Below are positions 5,180 to 5,831 of a DNA stretch of 5,831 nucleotides, piece after piece. The notes beneath the pieces are model-generated. The model ran no database searches. It was not told where the DNA came from and worked only from the letters and a program-made list of their open reading frames with translations. Each line of letters begins with the position of its first letter. Positions within the stretch are counted from its first letter, which is position 1. The position numbers and the translations under genes were made by a program. Origin of the DNA: Aminivibrio sp. (GTDB lineage Bacteria > Synergistota > Synergistia > Synergistales > Aminobacteriaceae); contig JAGPEN010000022.1 in the NCBI GenBank assembly GCA_018057035.1, forward strand, positions 1 to 5,831, in the 5' to 3' direction.

Positions 5180-5671
5180 ATGAGAATGGGAACGGAGAAG
5201 CTGGCGGTACTTGTAAACACATTCGGGTCTTCTCTGATGACTGTCAGCAAAGAGATGGGAGTCGAAGTCTCTCTCGTGAAGTCGGAGATTGCCCAGGGAG
5301 TCAACGTGACAGGAAGCTGTGTCGCGGCCCTTGTAGGCATCGTCGGCGGCGGAGTGCAGGGAACGGCGGTCATAATGCTCGACAGGGAAGGCTTTAACGC
5401 GACCGTTTCGGCCATGTCTGGGGGAATGATCACCCCGGACACGGAAGACGCGGTCTCCATGAGCGTCATCGGGGAACTGGCGAACATGGTCAGCGGGAGG
5501 GCCCTCGTGCAGGCGGCGCTGGAAGGGACGGAGGTTACCCCTCCCCAGTTGATATCCGGTGCTGGAATCAAGACTATCCCCAGCCAGTCCCCGGGAGTCA
5601 GGAGCTTCACCCTGCCCTTCAGGGTTCCCGGCGGGGGGACTCTCTTTCTTGTTCTCTCCTTCCATGTGTGA
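5180..5671 (+). CDS. cheX: CheX-type chemotaxis phosphatase (CheC/CheX/FliY family)
   Basis: A 163-residue cytoplasmic protein matching CheX, the dimeric phosphatase that removes phosphate from CheY-P and so resets the flagellar motor signal. The diagnostic block is MSVIGELANMVSGRAL (94-109), holding the catalytic E-x2-N pair, Glu99 and Asn102. Other fold elements are VTGSCVAALVGIVGGGVQGTA (43-63, the first core strands), ITPDTEDAV (84-92) and TPPQLISGAGI (120-130). Length fits CheX (about 155) better than CheC, which usually has two ExxN sites; only one is seen here. Start ATG 5180 has AGGAAGGG (5169-5176) directly upstream; ATG 5186 is an alternative. The gene closes the acyltransferase-nuclease cluster and is followed by a strong terminator. 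No other chemotaxis gene is in the window, so its partner CheY must lie elsewhere, or it may serve another receiver protein. Confidence 0.85.
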   Translation: MRMGTEKLAVLVNTFGSSLMTVSKEMGVEVSLVKSEIAQGVNVTGSCVAALVGIVGGGVQGTAVIMLDREGFNATVSAMSGGMITPDTEDAVSMSVIGELANMVSGRALVQAALEGTEVTPPQLISGAGIKTIPSQSPGVRSFTLPFRVPGGGTLFLVLSFHV

Positions 5672-5686
5672 ACCTTTCACCGAATC

Positions 5687-5721
5687 AAAGCGGCGCCCGG
5701 GAAACCGGGCGCCGCTTTTTT
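5687..5721 (+). terminator. Strong intrinsic terminator after cheX
   Basis: AAAGCGGCGCCCGG (5687-5700) pairs perfectly with CCGGGCGCCGCTTT (5705-5718) around a GAAA tetraloop, followed by Ts to 5721. It starts 15 bases after the cheX stop and ends the acyltransferase-nuclease-cheX transcript. Confidence 0.93.
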
Positions 5722-5769
5722 AAGTCAGCCGCTCCGGAAATGAGGAAAAAGCGAGGACTCGGCATCCGG

Positions 5770-5799
5770 AAAAAAGCCCCGGGCATTTCAGCCCGGGGC
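5770..5799 (-). terminator. Intrinsic terminator for a leftward gene beyond the right edge
   Basis: GCCCCGGGC (5776-5784) and GCCCGGGGC (5791-5799) form a perfect 9-bp stem around ATTTCA. The run of A residues at 5770-5775 is a T-tract on the minus strand, so the element terminates leftward transcripts. The plus side has only AAAAAC after the stem and would not work. A leftward gene should therefore lie to the right; none is recognisable in the last 30 bases. Confidence 0.75.
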
Positions 5800-5831
5800 A
5801 AAAACATTTCCTGTTGGACAATTTCGTGGAA

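Noticed and set aside
4910..5680. 256-codon open frame on the minus strand opposite cheX and the end of the nuclease gene
   Set aside because: It is longer than cheX but has no recognisable motif and is His/Arg/Ser/Gly-rich in the way of an antisense shadow. The plus-strand CheX and YqgF motifs are clear.
5722..5769. Possible small RNA or tRNA between the two terminators
   Set aside because: Only 48 bases, with no cloverleaf or other convincing fold; it reads as plain spacer.

Overview
This 5.8-kb window is a gene-dense piece of bacterial chromosome with moderately high GC. It has short intergenic gaps, strong purine-rich ribosome binding sites and several alternative (GTG/TTG) starts. The gene set is a two-subunit oxygen-sensitive class I fumarase, an FCD-type GntR regulator, SfsA, a tandem UspA protein, an LpxL/HtrB-type acyltransferase implying a lipid A-type outer membrane, a YqgF/RuvC-like nuclease and CheX. 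This suggests an anaerobic, Gram-negative-type (diderm), probably motile bacterium. A member of the Synergistota would fit well, but that placement is inference from protein style and not from a database search.

Left part (1-1531): the 3' end of the fumarase alpha-subunit gene is followed 11 bases later by the complete beta-subunit gene. That gene converges on a GntR/FCD regulator read leftward. One perfect 10-bp hairpin separates the two; it holds both stop codons and has a T-tract on each side, so it looks like a two-way terminator. The regulator probably starts at a TTG (1453) with a strong Shine-Dalgarno and an extended -10 just upstream. A perfect 8+1+8 palindrome lies further upstream.

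Gap between gntR and sfsA (1454-1839, 386 bases): besides the regulator's control region, it holds the C-terminal tail of a class I/II PLP aminotransferase (about 1613-1737). The tail is cut off from any gene body and is apparently frameshifted. An intrinsic-terminator-like hairpin (1772-1810) follows. This looks like the scar of a lost gene.

Middle (1840-3740): sfsA (rightward) carries an unrecognised C-terminal extension of about 125 residues. It converges on a tandem universal stress protein gene read leftward. The two stop codons overlap in a CTAG and sit at the tip of a second hairpin.

Right part (3802-5831): the usp gene is divergent from a compact rightward cluster of acyltransferase, YqgF/RuvC-like nuclease and CheX. 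The first two overlap by ATGA and the third starts 13 bases after the second. A strong GC-rich terminator closes the cluster. The acyltransferase is preceded by a 13-codon ORF with the best ribosome binding site in that stretch, overlapping the acyltransferase start. At the right edge a second hairpin has its T-tract on the minus strand, so it probably ends a leftward gene lying outside the window. I see no CRISPR array, tRNA, rRNA, insertion sequence or phage gene, and nothing amounting to a new defence-type system. The most unusual items are the aminotransferase scar, the SfsA extension and the convergent hairpins that encode gene ends.
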